In this document: piece after piece, positions 6,835 through 17,575 of the stretch | Numbering within the stretch: the stretch's first letter is position 1 | Layout of the letters: the number at the start of each line of letters is the position of its first letter | Assembly: GCA_036494005.1 (NCBI GenBank) | Contig: DASXOV010000129.1 | Span: 1-33,803 of the forward strand | From: GCA-003244245 sp036494005 | GTDB taxonomy: Bacteria > Actinomycetota > Actinomycetes > Mycobacteriales > Pseudonocardiaceae | Length of the DNA: 33,803 nucleotides | Reading direction: 5' to 3' | Program-made: the position numbers and the translations under genes | Notes under the pieces: generated by a model | Databases searched by the model: none | Told to the model about the DNA's origin: nothing | Seen by the model: the letters and a program-made list of their open reading frames with translations, nothing else

Positions 6835-7658
6835 GGTCCGCCGCTTCGCCCGGCAGCGCCTGCGAACTGTCCGGTGGGTGCGGGCGGACCCGGTGACAGC
6901 GGCTCCGATCCCAGGTCGCGGAACTCCAGCCGTACCCTAACCCCGTGCGGGTGTGCGGTCATGACGTCGAGCTTCCCGCCGCATTGCCTGGTCAGAGACG
7001 CCACGATGCCCAGGCCGAGCGATGCGGCACCTGCGGGGGCCCTACCGAACCCCGGGCCGTCGTCGATCACCTCGATCACCACGTTCGGTGCCTCGTCGTG
7101 CACGTGGACCTCGACGCGTCCGGCGGGCCCGGCTGCCCGCACCGCGTTGTCGACGACGTTGGCGACCGCTCGCCACAACGCGGCCGGACGTGTGCACAGC
7201 CATCGTTGCGTGCCGGCCTGCATCATCCCGGCCTGCATCGTCCCGGGTTGCATCGTCACCGTGGCCAGCCGGCGGGCATTGGCCACCGAGACGATTTCTC
7301 CGATGAGAGCTCGTACTTCGACCGGCTCCGGTTGCAGGTCCTGCTCGACAGCGTCTTTGAGTAGCGTGAGCATCCGTGCGGCTTGCGTCCTCATCATGCG
7401 CAGATGGCGCTGGTTCACCACCGATATCAGGTCGTCATCGACTGTTTCCAGTATGATGGAGAACGTGAGCAGATTATTACTGATGTCGTGGAAAACCGCG
7501 CGCAGATCAGCACTTTCCTGACAATCGCAACGGCCACATCGCGTGGTCTTCGGGTACCCGCCGAGGGTAATCGGCCGACCACCATGTGAGGTATCGGGAC
7601 CTTGGTGTTGTGGGCCGTGGTGTTGGGGACCTTGGTGTTGTGTTTCCGTCCCGACCAC
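6831..7658 (-). CDS. Soluble sensor histidine kinase
   Basis: About 275 aa, no membrane segment. H57 lies in a DHp motif (VFHDISNNLLTFSII). The ATPase domain shows the N box (NVVDNAVRAAG, near residue 171), G1 (DDGPGF, near 199) and G2 (LGLGI). The GTG at 7658 follows a G-rich ribosome binding site (GAGCGGGGGG) with about 5-base spacing. From this start the N-terminus is Gln/His-rich (QHQGPQHHGPQHQGPDTSHG), encoded by a tandem repeat, and then carries CGRCDC (41-46) just before the DHp helix, a possible metal or redox site. A second short repeat encodes MQPGTMQAGMMQAGT within the kinase. It is coupled to the response regulator gene through ATGA. If the true start is later, the His-rich part would be leader sequence. 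Confidence 0.8.
   Translation of the reverse strand: MVGTETQHQGPQHHGPQHQGPDTSHGGRPITLGGYPKTTRCGRCDCQESADLRAVFHDISNNLLTFSIILETVDDDLISVVNQRHLRMMRTQAARMLTLLKDAVEQDLQPEPVEVRALIGEIVSVANARRLATVTMQPGTMQAGMMQAGTQRWLCTRPAALWRAVANVVDNAVRAAGPAGRVEVHVHDEAPNVVIEVIDDGPGFGRAPAGAASLGLGIVASLTRQCGGKLDVMTAHPHGVRVRLEFRDLGSEPLSPGPPAPTGQFAGAAGRSGGP
7596..7642. repeat. About 15-bp triple repeat at the kinase N-terminus
   Basis: GGGACCTTGGTGTTGTG is found at 7596-7612 and 7626-7642, with a degenerate copy (GGCCGTGGTGTTG) at 7613-7625 between them. On the minus strand it encodes the QHQGP/QHHGP/QHQGP repeats of the histidine kinase. Confidence 0.8.
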
Positions 7659-7903
7659 AAGACCCCCCCGCTCGATGTATCTTTTCAGAGCCACCCCCGA
7701 CCAGTAGCTCTGCTCCCCTGTCGCCACTCTAAACGGATCTCGTTGGGTAGGGAAAGGCGTCAACCGACCACGAAGGGTGATCCACCGTCTGCCCTCTATC
7801 ATGGCCGGGGACGCTTGTGAGCCGACGGTGCCCCGGGGGATCCCGTGGGCCTCGAGCCCATAGTCCTCACGCCAACCGTGCCCGGCCCGAAAGGCTGACC
7901 CTG
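7659..7903. promoter_or_regulatory. Divergent region between histidine kinase and mfd
   Basis: These 245 bp separate the minus-strand kinase from mfd. CCTGTCGCCA at 7717-7726 matches one arm of the inverted repeat at 2716-2750. TATCAT at 7797-7802 is a fair -10 hexamer for mfd, but I see no convincing -35. An in-frame GTG at 7817 could extend mfd by 29 residues, but those residues (Arg/Pro-rich) do not look like Mfd. Confidence 0.3.
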
Positions 7904-11539
<3,636 letters not shown>

Positions 11540-11765
11540 GTGAGTCAGTGGGCGAGCCGCGGCCTCGCCGCCGTGGTCGCGGTCCAGGAAATTGGGTGGA
11601 TAGGGACCGTATCGCAGGGGATCGGGAGGTGGGAACGGGCCAGGTCGCATCGTGACTCCTTCAGTGCGACTCGCCACCGACTTCCGCAGGCCAGGGCACC
11701 GTCGCGGCGTCCGACGGTGGGTGGCAAGCATTGGTGGCGGTGAATCGGGAAGTCAGGTTTGGGAA

Positions 11766-11805
11766 CCCGGAACCGCTGAGGGGTCGGGGTGCGTCATAGT
11801 ACGGT
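11766..11805 (+). promoter_or_regulatory. ECF-sigma (SigM-like) promoter of the PPE-like gene
   Basis: CCCGGAACC at 11766-11774, then 16 bases, then GCGTCATAGTACGGT at 11791-11805. The same two blocks with the same spacing occur at 14718-14757 before the second ESX unit. GGAACC-N17-CGTC fits the GGGAACC/CGTC form of ECF promoters such as those of mycobacterial SigM. Predicted transcription start is near 11803, giving a 5' UTR of about 75 bases to ATG 11878. Confidence 0.7.
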
Positions 11806-11877
11806 GGCCGCGCGGTGGGGCGGTGGCCTCTGGTGAGCTGTGGGTCGAGCCTGGATTGCCGAAAGTGGGGACGTGGC

Positions 11878-13215
11878 ATGGGACTGGGCGACATCGTCGA
11901 CGGGGCGAAGAAGGCCGTCACCAACCCGGTGGGGGCGGTGGAGGGGCTGTTCGGTGGTGGCGATCCGAGCGGGAACGATCACGGGTCGAGCAACTGGGCC
12001 TCCTGGGGGCACGCCGAGATCCGCTCCATGCTGGACGACAGCGTCCAACCGGCCGACATCGAGGAAGGCGCGAGGGCGTGGGCCGCGCTGGGCAGCGACG
12101 CCCGCACCATCATGTCCAGCCTCACTCAGGACCTGCGTGGCATCGTGTCCAACGGCTGGCGGGGTGCGGCGGCCGACGCGGCGAACGCGAGCCTGGGGCC
12201 GGTCGACCACTGGACCGAGGGTGTGAAGCAGGCGGCCGACCACACCTCGCAGCTGGCGTCCGATTCGGGCTACTACGCGGGACAGGCGAAGGCGACGGTG
12301 CCGCCTGCGCCCTCGCACGACTGGACGGAGACGGTGACCACGGGCGCCGTGTTCGGGCCGGGTGGCGCGATCGTCGACGCGGTCGGGCAGCACGAGGAGC
12401 AGGAGTCGGCGCGGGCCGACGCGGTGCGGATCATGAGCAATGTGTATTCGTCGCCGATCAACGAGAACCGGTCTGCGGTGCCCGACTATCCCGCGCTGGT
12501 CGACCCGACGCTGCGGCCCCCGGAGCCTGCCCCGGTGACGGCGCCAGCTCCGGGTGGTGGTGGGACCGGCGGGGGCGGCGGGTCCGGCGGCGGTGGGTCC
12601 GTGCCCGGGGGTGCGGGTGGTGTGCCGGGGGGTGGTGGCGGGTACCAGCCACCGGCCACGTCGGGTTTGCAGAATGTGACCGGGAGATCGGGGCTGCCGC
12701 CGGGCGGAGTGGCCGGTTCTGGCCAGTTCGGCGCACCGGGCCAGCCGGTGGGTGGCGGCGGTTTCGATCCCGGGGGTGGTGGGGCCGGGGCCGCCGCGGC
12801 AGCGGCGGGGATGCCGTTCCTGGCACCCATGGGTGGTGCGGGTGGGGACGGGGAAATCGAGCGGTCCGGGCGGGGATTCCGGGGTGCTGGGTCGGCCGGT
12901 GCGGGGTCGGCCGGTGGGCGGTTCGGCGGCCGGGCCGGGAGTGGGGGCAGTTTCGGGCCACGGGGCTCGGCCGCGGCTGCCGCGGCGGCGGAGACCGCTG
13001 AAGGGCGGATGGGCGCGGGTGGCGCGGCGGGGGGTCGCGGTGGCGCCGGGGGTGCCGGTGAGGCGCCGATGGGCGGGGCGGGTGGCCGGGGCAAGGACGA
13101 GGACAAGGAGCACCGGCGCCCGTCGTATCTGATCGAGATGGACGACGTCTTCAATGACGGGCGCAAGGTGGCACCCCCGGTGATCGGGGAGGACCCGCCC
13201 GAGTACTACGGCTGA
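11878..13215 (+). CDS. PPE-like type VII (ESX) secretion-associated protein
   Basis: 445 aa. Residues 1-200 are alpha-helical with a WxG-type turn (NGWRGAAADAA, W94-G96), as in PPE/WXG100-superfamily helical hairpins. Residues about 220-400 are Gly/Ala/Pro-rich and low-complexity. The last 40 residues are again conserved-looking (RRPSYLIEMDDVFNDGRKV, then PPVIGEDPPEYYG), a C-terminal motif I associate with actinobacterial ESX-linked proteins. ATG 11878 is chosen because homology begins there, with GTGGGGA upstream. It probably pairs with a small helical partner, perhaps the protein at 14788, and uses the EspG at 15736 as chaperone. The Gly-rich part carries a near-duplicate GGTCGGCCGGTGCGG around 12890-12915. 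Confidence 0.7.
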   Translation: MGLGDIVDGAKKAVTNPVGAVEGLFGGGDPSGNDHGSSNWASWGHAEIRSMLDDSVQPADIEEGARAWAALGSDARTIMSSLTQDLRGIVSNGWRGAAADAANASLGPVDHWTEGVKQAADHTSQLASDSGYYAGQAKATVPPAPSHDWTETVTTGAVFGPGGAIVDAVGQHEEQESARADAVRIMSNVYSSPINENRSAVPDYPALVDPTLRPPEPAPVTAPAPGGGGTGGGGGSGGGGSVPGGAGGVPGGGGGYQPPATSGLQNVTGRSGLPPGGVAGSGQFGAPGQPVGGGGFDPGGGGAGAAAAAAGMPFLAPMGGAGGDGEIERSGRGFRGAGSAGAGSAGGRFGGRAGSGGSFGPRGSAAAAAAAETAEGRMGAGGAAGGRGGAGGAGEAPMGGAGGRGKDEDKEHRRPSYLIEMDDVFNDGRKVAPPVIGEDPPEYYG

Positions 13216-13245
13216 CATCACGGCGCCGGCTGACATCACGGCGCT
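13210..13245. repeat. 18-bp tandem duplication giving stop codons to both converging genes
   Basis: GGCTGACATCACGGCGCC at 13210-13227 is repeated at 13228-13245 with one change (final C to T). The first copy contains the TGA of the PPE-like gene (13213-13215). The second copy contains TCA (13236-13238), the stop of the minus-strand gene. Because the unit holds TGACATCA it can terminate translation on both strands. Confidence 0.85.
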
Positions 13246-13502
13246 GCGGGCCGGTCCAGCAGCGCCGAGAAATCCCGGACCGAGCGGATGTCGGCGTAGG
13301 CGAGCAGCCGATCGGTGGCGTCCAGCGACGAGTAGGTGTTGAGCAGCGTGCCCCCGGCGATCCGGGGATGGTCCGGGACGTAGGCCACCACCCGCTCGCC
13401 GACCAGCATCGCCCAGCCGACCACCCGGCGGCGGCGGGCCCGGTCCAGCGCGCACAGCGCTGCCAGTTCGGGCGCCGTACAGGCGAGCCGTTCCCTGATC
13501 AT
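13236..13502 (-). CDS. 88-aa hypothetical protein divergent from the XRE regulator
   Basis: ATG 13502 is preceded by GGGAGGA with 7-base spacing, so this start is well supported over longer in-frame ones. The product is basic in its middle (DRARRRRVVGWAML), then VGERVVAYVPDHPRIAGGTL and a Tyr/Asp-containing end. There is no membrane segment and no recognised domain. It shares the intergenic region and inverted repeats (13549-13603) with the XRE gene and may be co-controlled by it. Confidence 0.6.
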   Translation of the reverse strand: MIRERLACTAPELAALCALDRARRRRVVGWAMLVGERVVAYVPDHPRIAGGTLLNTYSSLDATDRLLAYADIRSVRDFSALLDRPAAP

Positions 13503-13548
13503 CCGCTTGTCCTCCCTCGATCGGCGGTGGGTGCGATCTAATCTCCGC

Positions 13549-13603
13549 ATGGGAAATCGCCGCCGGGCCGGGCGAAGGTGGGTTCCCACCTGGGCTTTCC
13601 CAT
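13549..13603. promoter_or_regulatory. Nested inverted repeats between the 88-aa ORF and the XRE gene
   Basis: Inner repeat: AGGTGGGTTCCCACCT at 13576-13591 (7-bp arms, 2-bp gap). Outer repeat: ATGGGAAA (13549-13556) and TTTCCCAT (13596-13603), placed nearly symmetrically around it. A possible -10 for the minus-strand gene (TTAGAT on that strand) is at 13535-13540. This is a plausible autoregulatory operator for the XRE protein. Confidence 0.5.
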
Positions 13604-13646
13604 CGGTCATGATCGGCCCGTGACTGCCGGGCGGACGGAGGTGACG

Positions 13647-14483
13647 GTGGGCGGCAACGGAACCCTGCGCCAGCGCCAGCTCGGCCGCGAGCTACGCAGG
13701 CTGCGTGAGGACGCCGGGCTGACCCTGGACGAGGCCGCGCCGCAGCTCGACTGGTCCACCAGCAAGCTCAGCCGCATCGAGACCGGCCAGCAGAGCGTCG
13801 ACGTGCACGGGGTGCGCAGCATGCTCGACCTCTACGACGTGGGCGGCGACCGCTGGACCGAGATCATCGACCTGACCCGCGAGGCCAAGCAGAAGGGCTG
13901 GTGGCACGCCTACGGCATCCGTGACCAGGGCTATCTCAGTCTGGAGTCCGAGGCCTCCGTCGTGCACACCTATCAACTGGCCTACGTGCCGGGATTGCTG
14001 CAGACCGAGGACTACATGCGGACGCTGTTCCGCAACTCCCGGCGCAATCTCACCGCCGCCGAGATCGACCGGGACGTGCAGGTCCGTCGGTTGCGGCAGC
14101 GAAGGCTCGTTCAGGAGTCACCATTGGAGCTGATCGCGGTCGTGGACGAGTCCGTCCTGCGCCGTCCGGTCGGCGGGGTGGATGTGATGCGCGCCCAGCT
14201 TCGGCACCTGGTGGCCCGAGCCGCGCTGCCGTCGGTGTGCTTACAGGTTCTGCCAGTCTCGCTCGGCGTGCACTCCGGCTTGAACGGCTCGTTCACCGTG
14301 CTCGGCTTCGGCGAGCCCGGCGAACCGGACGTCGCCTACATCGAGCACGCCGCGAGCGCGCTGCATGTGCAGAAAGAGGCCGAGGTCGGCACTTGTACTC
14401 TGGTGTTCGACCGGCTGCGGTCCGAGGCGCTGAGCCCAGAGGACTCGGTGGCCCTCGTCGAGCGGCTGGCCGCCGAGCTGTAA
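13647..14483 (+). CDS. XRE-family regulator with DUF5753 (Scr1-like)
   Basis: About 278 aa, the usual length of this family. The N-terminal helix-turn-helix spans RQLGRELRRLREDAGLTLDE to STSKLSRIETGQ. It is followed by the DUF5753 sensor region (AKQKGWWHAYG; YVPGLLQTEDYMRTL; LELIAVVDESVLRRPVGG; QVLPVSLGVHSGLNGSFTVL; VAYIEHAASALHV). GTG 13647 has GGAGG at 13637-13641 with 5-base spacing; GTG 13620 or the frame from 13578 would run through the inverted repeat. In actinomycetes such regulators are usually followed by a DUF397 gene, as here, and several control development or antibiotic production. Sitting inside an ESX group suggests it may regulate that group. Confidence 0.9.
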   Translation: MGGNGTLRQRQLGRELRRLREDAGLTLDEAAPQLDWSTSKLSRIETGQQSVDVHGVRSMLDLYDVGGDRWTEIIDLTREAKQKGWWHAYGIRDQGYLSLESEASVVHTYQLAYVPGLLQTEDYMRTLFRNSRRNLTAAEIDRDVQVRRLRQRRLVQESPLELIAVVDESVLRRPVGGVDVMRAQLRHLVARAALPSVCLQVLPVSLGVHSGLNGSFTVLGFGEPGEPDVAYIEHAASALHVQKEAEVGTCTLVFDRLRSEALSPEDSVALVERLAAEL

Positions 14484-14510
14484 CCACCGAGCACGAGCGA
14501 GGCGAGCACT

Positions 14511-14717
14511 ATGCGTTCGTCCGGCCTGTCCCGCGCCGCCTGGCAGAAGAGCCGCCGCAGCAATGACGGCGGCAACGGCGACTGCATCGAGGTTGTCGCC
14601 CTTCCCGGCCGGATCGCACTGCGCGACTCGAAGGATCCCGCCGGACCGGTGCTGGCCTTCTCCCGCTCCCAGTGGCACGCGTTCCTCCGTGGCGTGCGAA
14701 CCGGCGAGTTCGACTGA
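14511..14717 (+). CDS. DUF397-domain protein
   Basis: 68 aa, full length for the family. Conserved pieces are AAWQKSRRSNDGGNGDCIEV, IALRDSKDP and LAFSRSQWHAFLRGV. DUF397 proteins typically accompany XRE-DUF5753 regulators and behave as their small partner or antagonist. It lies 27 bp after the XRE stop, with a purine-rich GAGCGAGGCGAG upstream of ATG 14511, so the two are one operon. Confidence 0.93.
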   Translation: MRSSGLSRAAWQKSRRSNDGGNGDCIEVVALPGRIALRDSKDPAGPVLAFSRSQWHAFLRGVRTGEFD

Positions 14718-14757
14718 CCCGGAACCACCACCCCAGCTCGGCGCGTCATAGTACGGT
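14718..14757 (+). promoter_or_regulatory. Second copy of the ECF-sigma (SigM-like) ESX promoter
   Basis: CCCGGAACC at 14718-14726, 16 bases, then GCGTCATAGTACGGT at 14743-14757, identical in both blocks and spacing to 11766-11805. The predicted start is near 14755, leaving a UTR of about 33 bases with GAGGAGA before ATG 14788. The -35 block overlaps the last codons and stop region of the DUF397 gene. Confidence 0.72.
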
Positions 14758-14787
14758 CACCCCCAGCATCCGCGAGGAGACAGCACT

Positions 14788-15183
14788 ATGCCGGCAACGT
14801 CGGGTTTTCAGCAGGCCAACGCCCAGTTGACCGGCCTCGCCCAGAATCAGACCGACCTGCAGCGCGCGGTCGCCTCCGGCGACCTCTGGATGGAAGCCGG
14901 CGTAGCCGAGCGCGCCGCGCAACGATGCGAGCGGGCTATTGATGAGATCGACCAGTCGTTGAACGACGCGCATCGACTCACCCGGCTGTTGCCATTCGGT
15001 GACAATCAAGATGGCTGGGCGGCAGCGGACCGGTTCGCTGTGGCTGCGCAGGACTTCATGAAGGCGATGCGGGGTGCTCAGTGTGTATTGCGCAATATGG
15101 CGGACACTTACCGGGAGGCCGGGCGGACGGTGACCGAAGCGGACGTGACGAGTGCACAGCCGTTCCAGGGCCGATCCGAATGA
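14788..15183 (+). CDS. Small helical WXG100-like / ESX-associated protein
   Basis: 131 aa, almost entirely alpha-helical, with DGWAAADRF near the middle of the second half and a C-terminal helix (MADTYREAGRTVTEADV) that resembles the end of ESX helical hairpin substrates, although the strict YxxxD/E export signal is not present. GAGGAGA precedes the ATG. It is first in an operon with a DUF3558 lipoprotein (ATGA overlap) and EspG, and is driven by the ECF-like promoter shared with the PPE-like gene. A partner of that PPE-like protein is likely; the exact family is uncertain. Confidence 0.65.
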   Translation: MPATSGFQQANAQLTGLAQNQTDLQRAVASGDLWMEAGVAERAAQRCERAIDEIDQSLNDAHRLTRLLPFGDNQDGWAAADRFAVAAQDFMKAMRGAQCVLRNMADTYREAGRTVTEADVTSAQPFQGRSE

Positions 15184-15710
15184 CCCGCGGTCGTGCGGCG
15201 TTGGCCGCCCTTTTGGCGATTCCTGGGTTGCTGGTGGGCAGCTGTAGCTCCGGACCGTCCGGGTCCTCGGCGGTTCCCCAGGTGGGGGACGCCAGCAAGG
15301 TCGACATGTGCACCATCCTCAGTGACGCTGACCTGCGGAGGCTGGGCATCAGTCTGAATAGCAGCGAACCAGTGAATGAGCTTGGCGCGATCGGCTGCCA
15401 GTGGGTCGGAAATCCCATCACACTGAGCTTGGAGCGGAACGCGGATACCGTCGCCAAGTACGCCACTCGCCGAAACGATCCGCGTTTCACCAGTTTCCGG
15501 GAGAACACGGTCAATGGGCGGGCTGGGATTCAACTCAGCGTCGAGCAGGACCGTACGGATTGCGTGCAATTGATGGATGGCGGGCCGGTGTCGCTGGCCG
15601 TTGCGGTGGCACCGTCCGGAAGGTATGAGGGCCCCCCGATCGATACGTGTGGCGAGGCGTTGCGGATTGCGCAGATGATCGAGCCACGGTTGCCGAAGGC
15701 GGGGACCTGA
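15180..15710 (+). CDS. DUF3558-family lipoprotein
   Basis: 176 aa. Signal peptide with lipobox LLVGSC (C22), then a Ser/Gly linker and a DUF3558-type domain with VDMCTILSDADLRRLGI, GAIGCQWVG and a late DTCGEALRIAQMIEPRL. Four cysteines in the mature part could make two disulfides. The start ATG overlaps the TGA of the preceding gene (ATGA), showing translational coupling. DUF3558 lipoproteins often sit beside ESX genes in Pseudonocardiaceae; their function is not established. It is anchored outside the cytoplasmic membrane. Confidence 0.85.
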   Translation: MTRGRAALAALLAIPGLLVGSCSSGPSGSSAVPQVGDASKVDMCTILSDADLRRLGISLNSSEPVNELGAIGCQWVGNPITLSLERNADTVAKYATRRNDPRFTSFRENTVNGRAGIQLSVEQDRTDCVQLMDGGPVSLAVAVAPSGRYEGPPIDTCGEALRIAQMIEPRLPKAGT

Positions 15711-15735
15711 CGGTGGCCGGGACGGGGGGAAACCG

Positions 15736-16536
15736 ATGAGGTGGCAGTTCAGCGCCGCGCAGTGGGAGGTGCTCACTGAGACGCTGTTCCCCGGTAACTT
15801 CGGCATCCAGGTCTATCCCGCGCCGATCGAGGTCCGCACTCCGGGGGGTACCGACGTCGAGCGCAGCCGGAGCAGGGCCGAGGCGAGCGCCGAGCTGACC
15901 CGGCTCGGCCTGCTGCGCGCCGGGCAGGTGGAGCCCGATCTGGCGGGCGCCCTGCACGTGCTGCACCGGCCTGCCCGCTGGGTGCACTCGGTGTGGGGCC
16001 TGCCCACGCCCGCCGGCCAGCTGGTTCGCGTCGTCGCCGGACGCGCGGACACTGTCGCGGTCTGCGCCGTGCAGCATCCGGAGCAGCCGGGCGCGACCCT
16101 GCTGGAGATCATTCCTGCCCCGGACCTGGTGGCGGCGGTGATCCGGAGGCTCCCGGCGAATCCACCGGGCCGCAGCCCCGCCGTCACGGTGCCCGTGGAG
16201 TCGATCGCGGGACGCACCGCCAAGCCCGAGCCGGGTGGGGTGCTGGTCACCGCGTCCTCCGCCCGTTCCAGTGCTGATCGTGCCGCCACCACCGCCCAGG
16301 AGATCCTGAGCCGGCCGCACACCAGAGCCGGCCAGATCGCCGTCAACGTCCGGAACGCGGCTGGTCAGGCACACCGCTCGGCCGTCCTGAGCTGGCGCGA
16401 CTATCCGGACGGGCGCTATCAGTTCACGGTGAGCACGACGCCGGGAGGACCCGGGATGCTGACCATAAGCCCGGCCGATCCGCGGCGGCTCGATGACGGT
16501 GTGCAACGGTTGCTCGCCGCCGTGCAGCCCCGCTGA
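15736..16536 (+). CDS. EspG-family ESX secretion chaperone
   Basis: 266 aa, normal EspG length. Recognised by its N-terminal strand-helix start (WQFSAAQWEVLTETLFPGNF), the central LVRVVAGRADTVAVCAVQ, LEIIPAPDLVAAVIRRLP and the C-terminal YQFTVSTTPGGPGMLTISP with a final helix. EspG proteins bind the helical tip of PPE proteins in the cytosol and keep them soluble before secretion. It lies 25 bp after the DUF3558 gene in the same operon. No EccB/C/D/E or MycP core component is in the window, so the apparatus must be encoded elsewhere. Confidence 0.85.
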   Translation: MRWQFSAAQWEVLTETLFPGNFGIQVYPAPIEVRTPGGTDVERSRSRAEASAELTRLGLLRAGQVEPDLAGALHVLHRPARWVHSVWGLPTPAGQLVRVVAGRADTVAVCAVQHPEQPGATLLEIIPAPDLVAAVIRRLPANPPGRSPAVTVPVESIAGRTAKPEPGGVLVTASSARSSADRAATTAQEILSRPHTRAGQIAVNVRNAAGQAHRSAVLSWRDYPDGRYQFTVSTTPGGPGMLTISPADPRRLDDGVQRLLAAVQPR

Positions 16537-16627
16537 TCGGCCGTCGGGTGCCGTCCTACCCTCTGAGAAGGCACGACAGACGGACCCACTGACACTGGGC
16601 GTTGATCCAGCGTGAGAAAATGCCGCG

Positions 16628-17575
16628 GTGCGAAGCCTCCTCCGTGCCGTCAGCAGAGCCGCTGTCGCGATCCTCGCCGTCGCTGTGCTGGCGGGCGGTT
16701 GTGTGAGCACCGGGCCTGGTCAACCCAGTGCCGCCGCGATCGTCGGTGGTACCGCGATACCGATCGAGCAGGTGCAGAGCCAGCTCGACACGGTGCTGAA
16801 CAAAGAGGGCAAGCAGGTTCGGGCGCAGCTGGTGTCCGGTCGGCAGCTCGACGACGTGTCCCGCCAGATCGTGACCCTGCGCGTCAGACACGAGCTGATC
16901 AAGGTGATAGCCCACCGTGCCGGGCTGTCCGTCGATTCGGCGCAGGTCAGCAAGCTGCTCTACGACCTGGGCGGCCCCGAGGTGGCGTCGCGCGGGACGG
17001 TCTGGGACGCCCAGGGGTTTCATGAGCAGGCCCGCGACGAACTGCTCATGCAGCAGCTCGGCCGCAGGACCCTGAGTACCGCGGTGACCTTCGACTACAC
17101 CACCGCAGGCACCCGCACGGCCGCCATGAAACGGGCCGAGCAGCTCGCTGAGGCGGGGCCGCAGCAGTCCCGGGCGATCATCAGCGCCGACGTCGACGCC
17201 AAGCGGGACGCCGTGGTCAGCAAGCGGGTCGTCGGCGGTGACGACCCGATCTTCGCCGCCAGCCCGGCCTTCGGTGTCGCCAAGAACAACGTGATCGCCT
17301 TCCAGCTCGCGGACGACCAGCCGTGGCTGATCACCGTGATCAGGAACCGCGCCACCGGTGCCCAGCCGTCCGCTCAGGCGCCCGACCCGAATCAGATCGA
17401 CCCCTCGGTGCTCGAAGCCGTCGGCCTGCGGCAGCTCGCTCAGACCGCGCAGGACGTGGGGGTGCGGATCAACCCCCGCTACGGCGTCTGGGATCCGGTG
17501 AACCTCAAGGCGGCGATCAACAAGGACGACATCGGTGGTTTCGTCGCACCGCTGGGCGCCGTACCGAAGACGTGA
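16628..17575 (+). CDS. SurA N-terminal-domain lipoprotein
   Basis: 315 aa from GTG 16628. Signal peptide with lipobox LAGGC (C25). The mature part begins AAAIVGGTAIPIEQVQSQLD, typical of SurA/PrsA-type N-terminal chaperone domains, and is mostly helical. There is no parvulin domain, so isomerase activity is not expected. It probably acts as an extracytoplasmic folding helper. Its TGA (17573-17575) overlaps the GTG of mazG (GTGA), so the two are co-translated. A SurA-like gene at this place before mazG is common in Pseudonocardiales. Confidence 0.85.
   Translation: MRSLLRAVSRAAVAILAVAVLAGGCVSTGPGQPSAAAIVGGTAIPIEQVQSQLDTVLNKEGKQVRAQLVSGRQLDDVSRQIVTLRVRHELIKVIAHRAGLSVDSAQVSKLLYDLGGPEVASRGTVWDAQGFHEQARDELLMQQLGRRTLSTAVTFDYTTAGTRTAAMKRAEQLAEAGPQQSRAIISADVDAKRDAVVSKRVVGGDDPIFAASPAFGVAKNNVIAFQLADDQPWLITVIRNRATGAQPSAQAPDPNQIDPSVLEAVGLRQLAQTAQDVGVRINPRYGVWDPVNLKAAINKDDIGGFVAPLGAVPKT

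Noticed and set aside
12540..13090. Gly-rich repeats as a PE_PGRS gene or a satellite
   Set aside because: The repeats are irregular low-complexity Gly/Ala codons within a PPE-like protein; no PE domain and no constant unit.
11794..13455. A 553-codon minus-strand frame across the PPE-like gene
   Set aside because: Pro/Arg/Thr-rich antisense of the Gly/Ala-rich tail; the plus-strand gene has the conserved ends and the promoter.
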